This document shows, one piece after another, positions 43,881 through 53,903 of a stretch of DNA of 64,000 nucleotides. Positions within the stretch are counted from its first letter, which is position 1. Every line of letters begins with the position of its first letter. Made by a program: the position numbers and the translations under genes. This DNA is from Gillisia sp. UBA3175 (GTDB lineage: Bacteria > Bacteroidota > Bacteroidia > Flavobacteriales > Flavobacteriaceae): contig DEXV01000006.1 in NCBI GenBank assembly GCA_002364325.1, positions 526,293 through 590,292 of the forward strand, given 5' to 3'. Under the pieces are notes generated by a model. That model had not been told where the DNA came from. It ran no database searches and saw only the letters and a list, made by a program, of their open reading frames with translations.

Positions 43881-46160
43881 TTAATTCTTAAAAGTAAATT
43901 CAGCAGACTTCAAATCTCTGGAATTACCTCCCACAAATACATTAAAATCGCCTGCTTCTACTTCCCAAATCTTGTTTGCAGTATAGAATTCTAACATTTT
44001 TGGCGTAATAGTGAATGTAATGGTCTTCGCTTCTCCTGGTGCCAGATCTACTAACTGAAAACCTTTTAATTCTTTTACCGGTCTTGTTGTGCTTCCAACT
44101 ATATCCTGAAGATACAATTGTACCACTTCTCTACCTTTTACTTTTCCTGCATTGGTAATTGTAATGGTAGCTTCTATTTCTTTTTCTGAATTCATTTCAG
44201 TTCCAGAAAGAGAAAGTGAACCATATTCAAATTGTGCATAACTCAAGCCATACCCAAATGGATAAAGCGCATCTTTTTTCACATCGGTATAGTGTGAATA
44301 AGTAACATGCTGATCATTTGAAGGTCTTCCCGTGTTTTTTTGATTGTAGTATAAAGGCTCCTGCCCCACCAATCTAGGAAATGAAACTGGAAGTTTCCCT
44401 GAAGGATTATATTTTCCGAATAAAACATCTGCAATCGCATTTCCGCTTTCTGTTCCTAATTGCCAAGCAACTACGATAGCAGGAATATTTTCTGAAGCCC
44501 AAGAAATCTCCAGTGGTCTCCCATTAATTAGAACCAATACAATGTTATTATTTACTTTTTTAATTTCTTCTAAAAGTTCTTGCTGAAGTCCTGCCAAACT
44601 AATTTTTGCCTGACTTCTTCCCTCTCCTGCCTGAAAAGCATCTTCCCCTAGCACCATAACCACTAATTCTGAATTCTTAGCAAGCTCTATTGCTTCTTTA
44701 AACCCAGACCTATCGGTTTTATTGATCTCTAAAGGAAGTAGAAACGATCGTTCACTAATTCCTAAAGTTGCTCCTAAGGCATATTTAACCTTGGTATCCT
44801 TTCCTACTGCAATTTTAATTCCTTCTACTACAGAAACAGCAGAATTTGCTTCTCCTTGCGCTCTCCAGTTTCCAATTGGTGCATCTTTATCATTAGCCAA
44901 TGGACCAATAACTGCAATAGATTTTACTGAAGCCTTAATTGGCAACAGATCTTTTTCATTTTTAAGAAGCACGATAGATTTTGCTGCAATAGTTCTTGCT
45001 GTTTTTCTGTGATCCTCATAAGAAATATTCTTTTTAACCGCGGGATCTGCATATTTGTATGGATCATCAAACAATCCAAGTTTAAATTTTACTCGTAATA
45101 CACGTTTAACCGCGTCATCTACAACAGCTAAATCTACAATTCCTTCATTAACCAATTCTGCCAAACTAGATTCGTAAGCGCCACCTTCCATATCCATATC
45201 GCTTCCCGCATTTATGGCAATTTGTGAAGCCTGTTTTTTATCTTTTGCAATTCCGTGGTTGATCATTTCCGGGATAGATCCCCAATCTGAAACTATAAAT
45301 CCTTTCCAGTCCCAATCTTCTTTTAAAATGTCTCTTTGCAGATATTTGTTTCCTGTAGACGGAATTCCGTCTATTTCATTAAAAGAGTTCATAAATGTTG
45401 CCACTCCAGCTTCCGCAGCAGCTTTAAATGGTGGAAGTACAGAATTATGTAATTCATTCTCACCTAAGTTTACCGTGTTATAATCTCTACCAGCTTCCGC
45501 AAACCCATAACCCGCAAAATGCTTAGCAGTTGCAGCAATGGTAAGCTGATCTGAAAGATCGTCTCCTTGATATCCTTTAATTTTTGCAACACCCACAACG
45601 GAAGTTAAATATGGGTCTTCCCCAGAACCTTCCATAATTCGTCCCCATCTTGCATCTCTAGAAACGTCTATCATTGGTGAAAAGGTCCAGTTTATTCCTT
45701 CTGCAACAGATTCTATAGCTGCTATTCTAGCAGATAGCTCCATAGCTTCCAAATCCCAGCTGGCAGTTTCTCCCAGTGGTACTGGAAATATTGTTTTATA
45801 TCCGTGAATTACATCATAACCAAAGATCAGCGGGATCTTCATTCTGGAATTATCCATGATTAGTTTTTGCGCTTCACGGGTCGCTTCTACAGAAAGTACA
45901 TTTAACATCGAGCCAACAAGTCCTTTTTTAAGGTTGTTTTCTTTTTGTTTACTTCCAAGTTCTGAGGCTGGTCCTGTAAGATCCCAGCTACCATTATATT
46001 GCACTAATTGACCAACTTTCTCTTCTAACGTCATCTTAGCCAATACTGAATCTACTTTGAATTCTACGTTTTCTATTGAACTTGATATTGCAGAATTTTG
46101 AGCATTTGCAGTAATAAAACTGATTAATAGTATAATTATGGATAAGGCTGGTTTCTTCAT
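43881..46160 (-). CDS. bglX: GH3 beta-glucosidase (BglX-like)
   Basis: A 759-residue GH3 enzyme with signal peptide 1-20 (cleavage after NAQ). The N-terminal barrel carries DVSRDARWGRIMEGSGEDPY and the nucleophile aspartate in FIVSDWGS (near residue 300). It has the alpha/beta sandwich (LVVMVLGEDAFQAGEG) and C-terminal fibronectin-like domain of BglX, at similar length. It releases glucose from oligosaccharides in the periplasm. It leads the GH3-GH16-transporter operon; no SusCD pair is next to it. Confidence 0.92.
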   Translation of the reverse strand: MKKPALSIIILLISFITANAQNSAISSSIENVEFKVDSVLAKMTLEEKVGQLVQYNGSWDLTGPASELGSKQKENNLKKGLVGSMLNVLSVEATREAQKLIMDNSRMKIPLIFGYDVIHGYKTIFPVPLGETASWDLEAMELSARIAAIESVAEGINWTFSPMIDVSRDARWGRIMEGSGEDPYLTSVVGVAKIKGYQGDDLSDQLTIAATAKHFAGYGFAEAGRDYNTVNLGENELHNSVLPPFKAAAEAGVATFMNSFNEIDGIPSTGNKYLQRDILKEDWDWKGFIVSDWGSIPEMINHGIAKDKKQASQIAINAGSDMDMEGGAYESSLAELVNEGIVDLAVVDDAVKRVLRVKFKLGLFDDPYKYADPAVKKNISYEDHRKTARTIAAKSIVLLKNEKDLLPIKASVKSIAVIGPLANDKDAPIGNWRAQGEANSAVSVVEGIKIAVGKDTKVKYALGATLGISERSFLLPLEINKTDRSGFKEAIELAKNSELVVMVLGEDAFQAGEGRSQAKISLAGLQQELLEEIKKVNNNIVLVLINGRPLEISWASENIPAIVVAWQLGTESGNAIADVLFGKYNPSGKLPVSFPRLVGQEPLYYNQKNTGRPSNDQHVTYSHYTDVKKDALYPFGYGLSYAQFEYGSLSLSGTEMNSEKEIEATITITNAGKVKGREVVQLYLQDIVGSTTRPVKELKGFQLVDLAPGEAKTITFTITPKMLEFYTANKIWEVEAGDFNVFVGGNSRDLKSAEFTFKN

Positions 46161-46565
46161 TTTGGCTAATTAACTAATTATTGATATAATCTTCTTCATC
46201 TAGTGGGGCATTTAAAAATGAAATAAAAATAATTAAAAAGAAGAAGAAATTTCAAGATTATGATTTTGAAGCTAATTTATATTTTATTCCACAATAATGG
46301 TGATGAAATAATAAAAGCTATTAAAAAATTACATTTCTATGCAATTTGTGGTGATAGTTATCTTTAATCATCCACTTAATTTCTATCAATTTTTATCGAA
46401 TTATAACAAGTTGTATAACAGAAAAATAATTTCAATAATTCTAAAAAAATGTTATAGTACGTTAAAATTGATGCAAGACTATTATTTTTTTTGAATCTTG
46501 CTTACTATTTAGCGATTTTTAAACGCTTAATACAACCTAAAAACAGCCTTAACACTATTATCTAT
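46161..46565. other. Divergent promoter region, AT-rich
   Basis: About 400 bp between the divergent GH3 gene and the large outer-membrane protein gene. The promoters of both must lie here, but I see no operator palindrome I can assign. The open frame from 46491 is an upstream extension, not likely coding. Confidence 0.45.
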
Positions 46566-49500
46566 ATGCATATAACTACGTCCACCCTAGACCTAAGACG
46601 CACTATTTCTTTCCTGTTAATTAATTTATCTATCTTCTTAATAACCTGTGCTTCTGGGTTTGCTCAGGAGAAAAGCAGTAAACAAAAAAAAGAGATCTCA
46701 CAAACCTTTTATCTTACCGCAAATACAGGTTTAGACTCCAATAATAAAATCTCTCAAGATATATTAAACGCCATTAATAAAGCTTCACAACAAGGTGACA
46801 ATGCTACTTTGTTACTCGTTGGAAATATCACTCCAGAAAAAGGCTATCCTTCTAAGGATAAGGCTCAAGAGGAAACTGAACAATATTTAACTCAATATCT
46901 TCTTAAGCCTATTGAAAAATTCAACGGGAAAGTGATCTTCACTCCTGGCGTAAACGAATGGAATAAAAAAGGGCATAAAAGTATCGATGATTTGGAATCC
47001 TTTTTACAGGATAACAGTAAAGCTAAATTTTGGCCAAACGATGGTTGCGCTATAGAGAGCGAACAAATTAATGATGATGTTGCCTTGATCATGATAGATT
47101 CTCAATGGTATTTAGAAAATTGGGATGATCATACATATATCAATAACAAATGTGACATTAAAACAAGAGCGCAGTTCTTTGAAGAATTTAGAGATGAATT
47201 AAAGGACAATTTTGGCAAAACCACTATTGTAGCAATTCATCATCCTGTTTTAAGTAATACTAAATATGGTTTCATTAAAAAAGTAGCTGGATTTTCAGAT
47301 CAAACATATCAAAATGCCGAACAAAGTAAACTTCATAATATTTTGGAAGCAACTGCCAGAGAATTTGAAGATGTGATATTTGTATCTGGAAATGATAGAA
47401 ATCTACAATATTTAGATCATCATGAAGTTCCACAAATAATAAGCGGAGCAGCAACTGTAACTCAAAATGCCAAAGCACACAAGAAAACACATTTCGCTTC
47501 AGATAAAAATGGATTTGCAAAATTAGATGTGTATAAGGACGGAAGCTCCACGGTTTATTTTTATGAAGTTACTGGTTCCAATACAACTCTTATTTTCGAA
47601 AAAGAAATAGTTAGACAACGTACCAGACTAGAAGATGTTTCTTATGAGCCAAAAAGTTCTTATGATGAGACGATTAAAACATCGGTTTATTATCCCGAAG
47701 AAACAGACAAAAGCGGATTATACAAATGGGTTTGGGGTGATCATTACAGAGAGGTTTACAGCAAAAAAATTGATGCACCTGTACTATTCTTGGATGATCT
47801 TCCCGGAAATGTAAAGCCAATTGCTGAAGGTGGTGGACATCAGTCCAGATCTTTAAGATTAATAAACGATAATGAAAATGAATATACGTTAAGAGCCTTA
47901 AAAAAGAGTGCAATTCGATTTATTCAGAATAACATGAAAGAGCATTATGTGGCAGAAATTGTAGATAATACTATTGCAGAAAGAATTGTAATGGATTATT
48001 ACACAACCGCACATCCTTATGCCCCATTCGCTTTAAACGATCTTATGGACGATGTTGATATACTGCACGTAAGTCCAAAAATTTATTATGTTCCAAAGCA
48101 AAAATCATTAGGTGTCTTTAATGATGAATATGGTGACGAATTATATATGCTGGAAGAACATGTTGGAGACGAGAATAAGGATATGAAGATCTTTGGTGAA
48201 GCAGATGATATTTTAAGTTCATCTGATCTTAGAGATGAGTTATTAGAGTCTAAAGACGCTAGTGTAGATGAAGGAGAGTATATAAAAGCCCGCATTTTTG
48301 ATATGTTGGTTGGAGATTGGGATAGGCATGATGACCAGTGGAGATGGGCCGAATTTAAGGATGGAGACGACAAAAAAGTTTATAGAACAATTCCTAGAGA
48401 CCGTGATCAGGCATTTTCTAAATATGATGGTCCAATTATATCTTTATTGAAACTTGGTTTTCCTCCATTTAGAGCCATGCAATCCTATCAATCTGATATT
48501 AAGAGCGTGAAATGGTTTAATACTGCAGGATATGCAATGGATAACATGCTTATTCAAAATGCAACATGGAAAGATTGGGAAGAACAAGTGAAGTTTATTC
48601 AGTCCAATCTAACAGATGCCAAAATTGAAAGCGCATTTGCAAATTTACCTGAAGACGTAAAGGATAATACTATTGTTGAAATTCAGAAGAACTTAAAAGT
48701 ACGTCGTGATAATTTAATGAGTGTTACCCGTGATTATTATGACTACTTAAATAAATTTAAAGTAATTACAGGAACAGAGAAAGACGATAAATTTCTTATT
48801 ACTCGTAAAGAAAATGGTATTACAGGTATCGAGATCTCTAGAAAAGACACCCTTGTATTTAAAAACAGCTATACTTCAGAAGAAACTAAAGAAATTTGGA
48901 TCTACGGTTTAGATGGGGATGATGAATTTAAAATAGAAGGAAAAGGCGATAATCTTATCAAATTAAAAGTTCTAGGTGGTGAAGAGAATGATATTTATAA
49001 CTTCGAAAATTCTAGGAAAACCAAATTATACGATTACAAAGGAAAGAAGAACACCATAGAAAAAGCAGGAAAAAAATGGTTGGTAGATTCTTATGATATT
49101 AATAATTACGACTATACAAAACGCAAAACCTCCCAGAATAGCATTTTCCCAAAAGTAGGCTTTAGTTCTGATGCAGGTGTGAATGTTGGAGTTTCCGACA
49201 CTTATACTACATACGGATTAGTGAAAAATCCATTTACCACGCAACATACTTTAGGGGTAAACTATTTCTTCGATACACAAGGATTAGAATTAAGCTATTA
49301 TGGTGAGTTTGCTCACATTTTCTATAACTGGAACCTTGGAATAGATGCTTATTATACAAGTCCAAATTTCACATTGAATTACTTCGGAAAAGGAAATGAA
49401 ACGTTTTATGATGATAATGCTGTAGAACTGGATTATAATCGAGTTAATATAGAGCAATCACATTTTTCTCCATCCTTAATTTGGACTAATGATAGAGGAA

Positions 49501-50177
49501 GTAGATTCCAAATTGGGCCGTCCATAGAATCTATTGAAGTTAAACGAGATATTGAAAGATTTGTTGGAGATCAATTCCAGGCTTCTAATGATGTTTTTGA
49601 GGATCAGCTTTATGCAGGAGCAGAAGTTACATACCAATATTTAAATAAAAGAAAGAACCCAGCTTATCCAACTTTAGGTATGCAAATTGACCTAACCGCT
49701 GGATACAAAACTAACATAGACGATCATGATAATGAGCTTGGATATTTAAAACCTTCACTTTCTATAGATTATCCTTTACATAGTAGTGGTGTTATTGTAC
49801 TTGCTACTAAAATTGGTGGAGAGGTTATCATTAGTGACAAGTATGAATTCTATCATGGAGCGCAATTAGGTGGAAATAATGACCTTCGTGCTTTTAGAAA
49901 TCAACGTTTTAATGGGAAGAGTAGTTTTTATCAAAGTTCAGATCTGAGAATTGGTCTTGGGAAGATACAAACTAACTTTATTCCCTTGCGCTTTGGAGTG
50001 ACTGGAGGATTCGACTATGGTAGAGTATGGTTGCAAAATGAAGATTCTAAGGACTGGCATACCAGCTATGGTGGATCTGTCTTTATAAACGGATTTAGCG
50101 CATTTACTGGAAATATTGGCTACTACACCAGTGAAGAAGGAAACCGTGTGGTATTCACATTTGGATTTAAGTTCTAG
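46566..50177 (+). CDS. Outer-membrane protein: phosphoesterase-like + kinase-like + Omp85-like barrel
   Basis: A 1203-residue protein from ATG 46566 with signal peptide ending FAQ near residue 34. Residues ~45-345 are calcineurin-like, but motifs are partial (LLLVGNI, VAIHHPV, VSGNDRN). Residues ~370-700 contain GDWDRHDDQWRW and IPRDRDQAFSKYDG, which resemble the catalytic DRH and metal-binding regions of secreted FAM20/CotH-type kinases. Residues ~860-1203 form an Omp85/surface-antigen-like barrel ending TFGFKF. The length and C-terminal phenylalanine show outer-membrane insertion. The combined function is not known; activity of the first two domains is inference. Confidence 0.75.
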   Translation: MHITTSTLDLRRTISFLLINLSIFLITCASGFAQEKSSKQKKEISQTFYLTANTGLDSNNKISQDILNAINKASQQGDNATLLLVGNITPEKGYPSKDKAQEETEQYLTQYLLKPIEKFNGKVIFTPGVNEWNKKGHKSIDDLESFLQDNSKAKFWPNDGCAIESEQINDDVALIMIDSQWYLENWDDHTYINNKCDIKTRAQFFEEFRDELKDNFGKTTIVAIHHPVLSNTKYGFIKKVAGFSDQTYQNAEQSKLHNILEATAREFEDVIFVSGNDRNLQYLDHHEVPQIISGAATVTQNAKAHKKTHFASDKNGFAKLDVYKDGSSTVYFYEVTGSNTTLIFEKEIVRQRTRLEDVSYEPKSSYDETIKTSVYYPEETDKSGLYKWVWGDHYREVYSKKIDAPVLFLDDLPGNVKPIAEGGGHQSRSLRLINDNENEYTLRALKKSAIRFIQNNMKEHYVAEIVDNTIAERIVMDYYTTAHPYAPFALNDLMDDVDILHVSPKIYYVPKQKSLGVFNDEYGDELYMLEEHVGDENKDMKIFGEADDILSSSDLRDELLESKDASVDEGEYIKARIFDMLVGDWDRHDDQWRWAEFKDGDDKKVYRTIPRDRDQAFSKYDGPIISLLKLGFPPFRAMQSYQSDIKSVKWFNTAGYAMDNMLIQNATWKDWEEQVKFIQSNLTDAKIESAFANLPEDVKDNTIVEIQKNLKVRRDNLMSVTRDYYDYLNKFKVITGTEKDDKFLITRKENGITGIEISRKDTLVFKNSYTSEETKEIWIYGLDGDDEFKIEGKGDNLIKLKVLGGEENDIYNFENSRKTKLYDYKGKKNTIEKAGKKWLVDSYDINNYDYTKRKTSQNSIFPKVGFSSDAGVNVGVSDTYTTYGLVKNPFTTQHTLGVNYFFDTQGLELSYYGEFAHIFYNWNLGIDAYYTSPNFTLNYFGKGNETFYDDNAVELDYNRVNIEQSHFSPSLIWTNDRGSRFQIGPSIESIEVKRDIERFVGDQFQASNDVFEDQLYAGAEVTYQYLNKRKNPAYPTLGMQIDLTAGYKTNIDDHDNELGYLKPSLSIDYPLHSSGVIVLATKIGGEVIISDKYEFYHGAQLGGNNDLRAFRNQRFNGKSSFYQSSDLRIGLGKIQTNFIPLRFGVTGGFDYGRVWLQNEDSKDWHTSYGGSVFINGFSAFTGNIGYYTSEEGNRVVFTFGFKF

Positions 50178-50198
50178 AACGTAGAAAATATAAACTTT

Positions 50199-50240
50199 AA
50201 AAGCGATGCCAAATCGGTAAGATTTAGCATCGCTTTTTTT
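50199..50240 (+). terminator. Terminator after the large outer-membrane protein gene
   Basis: AAAGCGATGC pairs with GCATCGCTTT, with extra AAATC/GATTT pairing inside and a T tract. Strong. Confidence 0.88.
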
Positions 50241-50336
50241 AAATGTTATTTTCCTCTTGAAAAAAGTTTGTGCTAAATAGCCTATATATTATTTCTTATC
50301 TTCACTTATCTAAAGAAAAAAACTATAATTAATAAG

Positions 50337-51713
50337 ATGACTATAACTAAATTTGATGCAATAATTATAGGAACCGGACAAGCCGGACCACCTTTGGCCG
50401 CGAGTCTTGTCAAAAATGGAATTAAAACTGCAATTATAGAAAAAAGCCATCTGGGCGGAACCTGTGTTAACGTAGGATGCACTCCCACTAAGGCATACGT
50501 TGCAAGCTCCAGGCGTGCTTTTGTAGCTAAAAATAGCGAGTCTCTTGGAGTAGAAGTTAAAGGCGAAATTGTAATCAATCTTAAAACTATTAAGGCTAGA
50601 AAGGATAAAATTATTCAGGATTCTAGGGATGGGCTTCATAAAATGCTTACCGAAACCGAAAACATTAGCCTAATAAAAGGAACTGCAAAATTTGTAGATG
50701 CGCATACTGTTAGTGTGAATGGTAAAAAATATTCTGCAGATAAGATCTATATTAATGTAGGTGGGAGAGCTAGAATTCCTGAAGGATTTTCAAGCGTTCC
50801 TTTTTTAACAAATACCAGTATTCTGGAATTAGAGGAAATTCCAGAACATCTTATAATAATTGGCGGAGGATATATAGGTCTTGAATTTGGTCAGATATTC
50901 CGCCGATTTGGAAGCAAAGTTACTATCTTAGAAAGTGGAGATAAATTACTCAAGCGAGAAGATGATGAATTTGGGCAAGAAATTGCAAAAATCTTTAAAA
51001 AAGAAGGAATAGCTATAAGATTAAATTCAGAATGCATCAGCGCTAAAAAAAAGGGGACTCAAATAGAAGTAAGTGTAGAATGTACTGAAGGAGCTCCAAC
51101 ACTAACAGGTTCTCATATTCTTATTGCCGCAGGAAGAATCCCGAATACAGATGAACTTGGTCTGGATAAAACTGGAGTAAAATTAGATAAGAAAGGCTAT
51201 ATTAAAGTGAATGATGAGCTTCAAACCAATATAAAACATATTTGGGCATTAGGAGATTGTAATGGCCAGGGTGCTTTTACACATACTGCTTATAATGATT
51301 TTCAAATTGTGAACTCTCAATTATTTAAGGAGAAAAAAAGAAAACTTTCAGATAGATATTTGTGCTATGCTGCCTTTATCGATCCACCTATCGCGCGGGT
51401 AGGGATGAATGAAAAAGATTTAAGAGAAAAAGGAATAAAAGCCAAAATGGCGACCCGTCCAATGTCTAAAGTTGCAAGAGCAAAAGAAATGGGAGAAACG
51501 CAAGGAATGCTTAAAATTTTAATCGATGATAAAACAGATAAAATTTTAGGAGCAACTTTTCTTGGTACTGGAGCAGATGAGTATATACATACCATTATAG
51601 ATATGATGTATGCGAACGCCCCTTATACCGTAATTAGAGATGCAGTACACATTCACCCAACTGTTAGTGAATTGATCCCTACAATGCTGGAAAACCCAAA
51701 ATCCTTAGATTGA
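50337..51713 (+). CDS. MerA-like pyridine nucleotide-disulfide oxidoreductase
   Basis: A 458-residue FAD enzyme. The FAD motif is IIGTGQAGPPLA, the redox disulfide is GGTCVNVGCTPTK, and the NAD(P) motif is IIGGGYIGLEFG. The C-terminal HIHPTVSELIPTM gives the usual H...E pair. The N-terminal metal-binding domain and C-terminal CC pair of mercuric reductase are absent, so it is not a proven mercury reductase; another disulfide or metal substrate is possible. It stands alone between two terminators. Confidence 0.85.
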   Translation: MTITKFDAIIIGTGQAGPPLAASLVKNGIKTAIIEKSHLGGTCVNVGCTPTKAYVASSRRAFVAKNSESLGVEVKGEIVINLKTIKARKDKIIQDSRDGLHKMLTETENISLIKGTAKFVDAHTVSVNGKKYSADKIYINVGGRARIPEGFSSVPFLTNTSILELEEIPEHLIIIGGGYIGLEFGQIFRRFGSKVTILESGDKLLKREDDEFGQEIAKIFKKEGIAIRLNSECISAKKKGTQIEVSVECTEGAPTLTGSHILIAAGRIPNTDELGLDKTGVKLDKKGYIKVNDELQTNIKHIWALGDCNGQGAFTHTAYNDFQIVNSQLFKEKKRKLSDRYLCYAAFIDPPIARVGMNEKDLREKGIKAKMATRPMSKVARAKEMGETQGMLKILIDDKTDKILGATFLGTGADEYIHTIIDMMYANAPYTVIRDAVHIHPTVSELIPTMLENPKSLD

Positions 51714-51732
51714 ATTTAAAATAAAAAAAGTC

Positions 51733-51749
51733 CGTTAGATATTCTAACG
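51733..51749. terminator. Bidirectional terminator
   Basis: CGTTAGA-TAT-TCTAACG, a perfect 7-bp stem between convergent genes, with an A tract before it and a T-rich stretch after. Confidence 0.65.
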
Positions 51750-51776
51750 AACCTTTAATCATCCTTAGTCTTAGGT

Positions 51777-52352
51777 TTAGACCGTTTCTAACTTCCGGCC
51801 TTGAAAAGCTTCATCAATTTCTGTATGAAATACGTGATTGGAATAATTGCTTATCGTTTTTACAGCCAATGCTAAAATAATTCCTAGTATATGTTTATCT
51901 GTATATCCAGCTTCTAAAAATGTTTTTGCTTGATCTTCGGTTGGATTTCCTCTACTATCAAACATGATCTTTGTGAATTTAGAAAGCGCTTTTAATTTAG
52001 TATCTGGAATTTCTTTTCCGTCCCTAATGGCATTGGTAACTTCTGTTGGCACATTAGACATGTTATCTGCAATAAAACTATGAGCTGCAGCGCAATAGCC
52101 ACAAGCATTTTCCATACTCACCGTAACAAATATTACTTCTTGCTCTTGTGAAGAAAAACCGCTTGATTTTCTAAAATGTTGATACCCCGTATCATAAGTG
52201 TCCTGAAGACCTGGCAGATTTACCATATTCTTATACATATTAGGGATCATTCCATTATTCTTTTGAGAACGCTCTAATAAACTTTTTTGTTCTTCATTGG
52301 CATTGTTTAATTCTACCGATTCTAGATTGATCGTATACGTTGGTTTAGACAT
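51777..52352 (-). CDS. AhpD/carboxymuconolactone decarboxylase-family protein
   Basis: A 191-residue all-helical protein with ENACGYCAAAHSFI, the CxxC plus distal His pattern of AhpD-like alkylhydroperoxidases. It may reduce peroxides or act as an AhpC partner; no ahpC is near. It starts 64 nt after the HAD gene on the same strand, so they may share a transcript. Confidence 0.85.
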   Translation of the reverse strand: MSKPTYTINLESVELNNANEEQKSLLERSQKNNGMIPNMYKNMVNLPGLQDTYDTGYQHFRKSSGFSSQEQEVIFVTVSMENACGYCAAAHSFIADNMSNVPTEVTNAIRDGKEIPDTKLKALSKFTKIMFDSRGNPTEDQAKTFLEAGYTDKHILGIILALAVKTISNYSNHVFHTEIDEAFQGRKLETV

Positions 52353-52416
52353 AACTTAATTTTTAATGATTATGACTGTTTAGACGCTTGGCATTCTATA
52401 GGATTACGATTATTTG

Positions 52417-53088
52417 TTATCTTAACAAAGAATTAGTAATATCCGTTAATGAAGAACCAATGAGTTCCGGCTGCATTGCTAGAGGGTAAAGAGACTTTCC
52501 CGGTCTAGAGACAAACGCCGCCTGAATACCAGCTCTTTTGGCACCTGCAATATCCCAACCATGGGCTGCAATTAGCATAGTGTCCTCTGGTAAGATATTC
52601 ATTAATGAATAAGCGCAATGATAAGTAGAAACATGAGGTTTGTAATTCTTTACCTCCTCTATACTTAATACTTTATCAAAAAAGTCATGGATCTTGGCAT
52701 ATTTTAATTGATCATTTACCACCTGTGGTTTCCCATTAGAAAGCGCAACTAATTTAAAGCCGTTTTGTTTTAAAGTTTCCAGGGCATTTGATACTTCTGG
52801 ATAAGCAGATAATTTAGTTATAGGACTTAAAACACTCTTTATTTGCACTTCTGTGAGGTCTATATCCAATTTGTGGGCCGTCATTTTTAAAGTGGCACCC
52901 GCAATCTCAGAGAAATCCTTATAATTTTCTGTAAGGGTTTCCACTAATGAATATTGAAGCAAAGTAGGAAACCAAATATCGAATGCCCATTCGTTTTTAA
53001 GGGCTCTATTAATCGAAAATTTTAATGGCGACATATCCAATAAGGTTTCGTTTACATCGAAAATCAATAATTTAGGAGCTGTTTTCAT
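52417..53088 (-). CDS. HAD-superfamily type II haloacid dehalogenase-like hydrolase
   Basis: A 223-residue HAD protein. Motif I is FDVNETLLDM with the nucleophile aspartate, motif II ALSNGKPQV, and the lysine and acidic motifs are NYKPHVSTYH and MLIAAHGWDIAGA. The FDVNETL form is typical of L-2-haloacid dehalogenases. Whether it removes halogen or phosphate cannot be told. Followed by the AhpD-like gene. Confidence 0.83.
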   Translation of the reverse strand: MKTAPKLLIFDVNETLLDMSPLKFSINRALKNEWAFDIWFPTLLQYSLVETLTENYKDFSEIAGATLKMTAHKLDIDLTEVQIKSVLSPITKLSAYPEVSNALETLKQNGFKLVALSNGKPQVVNDQLKYAKIHDFFDKVLSIEEVKNYKPHVSTYHCAYSLMNILPEDTMLIAAHGWDIAGAKRAGIQAAFVSRPGKSLYPLAMQPELIGSSLTDITNSLLR

Positions 53089-53124
53089 TTGCGTTATATT
53101 TTAAAATATTCAAATTGAACGAAT

Positions 53125-53162
53125 AAAAAAACCGACCATTGATTTAACAAGGATCGGTTTTT
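53125..53162. terminator. Terminator between SYLF and HAD genes
   Basis: AAAAAACCGACC and GGATCGGTTTTT form a nearly perfect stem (one mismatch) with A and T tracts. It ends the SYLF transcript ahead of the HAD gene. Confidence 0.75.
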
Positions 53163-53180
53163 ATACTATTTAAAAAGCTA

Positions 53181-53726
53181 TTATTTAGCAGGAGTATATT
53201 CAAATTTTTGACCTCCAACAGAGATACCTGCCATTGCACCAGCTTTCGCCTTAGTAACAACACCAACTCCATCTCTAAATTCAACATCTTTAGAAACTCC
53301 TTCTTCTAAAAGTACAGCAGAAGCGTTTGCAGACAACTCATAATTTCCATTTTTAAAGCTATCTAAAGCTTGTTGAGTTTGGAAGAAGATCACTTCAATA
53401 AAAGCTTTACCTCCGGCTTGCAAGCCTACATCAACTTGTTTCATACTAGAATATCCTATTAAAGTTCCTTTCTGATATACTGTTCCATTTCCAGAAGCTG
53501 CACCTATAATGTATGCACCTTTTCCCACATTAGGGAAAATGGCATATCCAACTGAATTATTGAATAATGCTGCGATATTTGGATTATTTGCTGAAACAGT
53601 TGCTTTGGCGTCTCTTGAATCTGCCATAATATCGGCCGATGTATTTTTACTTGTTCCACAACTAGCCATCATTATTACCATTAAGGCAAGTATTGACTTA
53701 ATTAGGTTTGTTTTTAATAATTTCAT
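53181..53726 (-). CDS. SYLF/YSC84-like lipid-binding lipoprotein
   Basis: A 181-residue protein from ATG 53726 (MKLLKTNLIK); nine more upstream residues in the frame are unlikely. The lipobox is MMASC. The SYLF domain shows VGYAIFPNVGKGAYIIGAA, YSSMKQVDVGLQAGGKAF and a C-terminal VGGQKFEYTP. Family members bind phosphoinositides in eukaryotes; in bacteria the function is unknown. Confidence 0.85.
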   Translation of the reverse strand: MKLLKTNLIKSILALMVIMMASCGTSKNTSADIMADSRDAKATVSANNPNIAALFNNSVGYAIFPNVGKGAYIIGAASGNGTVYQKGTLIGYSSMKQVDVGLQAGGKAFIEVIFFQTQQALDSFKNGNYELSANASAVLLEEGVSKDVEFRDGVGVVTKAKAGAMAGISVGGQKFEYTPAK

Positions 53727-53903
53727 AATTAATTTTTTTGGTTCGTGGAACAAAGATAAAAACTATGCAAGCGCTCTTGTGTTAAGTGCTTGTTATTTCA
53801 CTATAAATTAAGACATTTTTAAGTAAATTGTTAATTTATAACCAATTCTAGTTGTATAATTAGAATTTATGAAATCCCCTATTCTCAGATCATTAAAAGC
53901 TGT

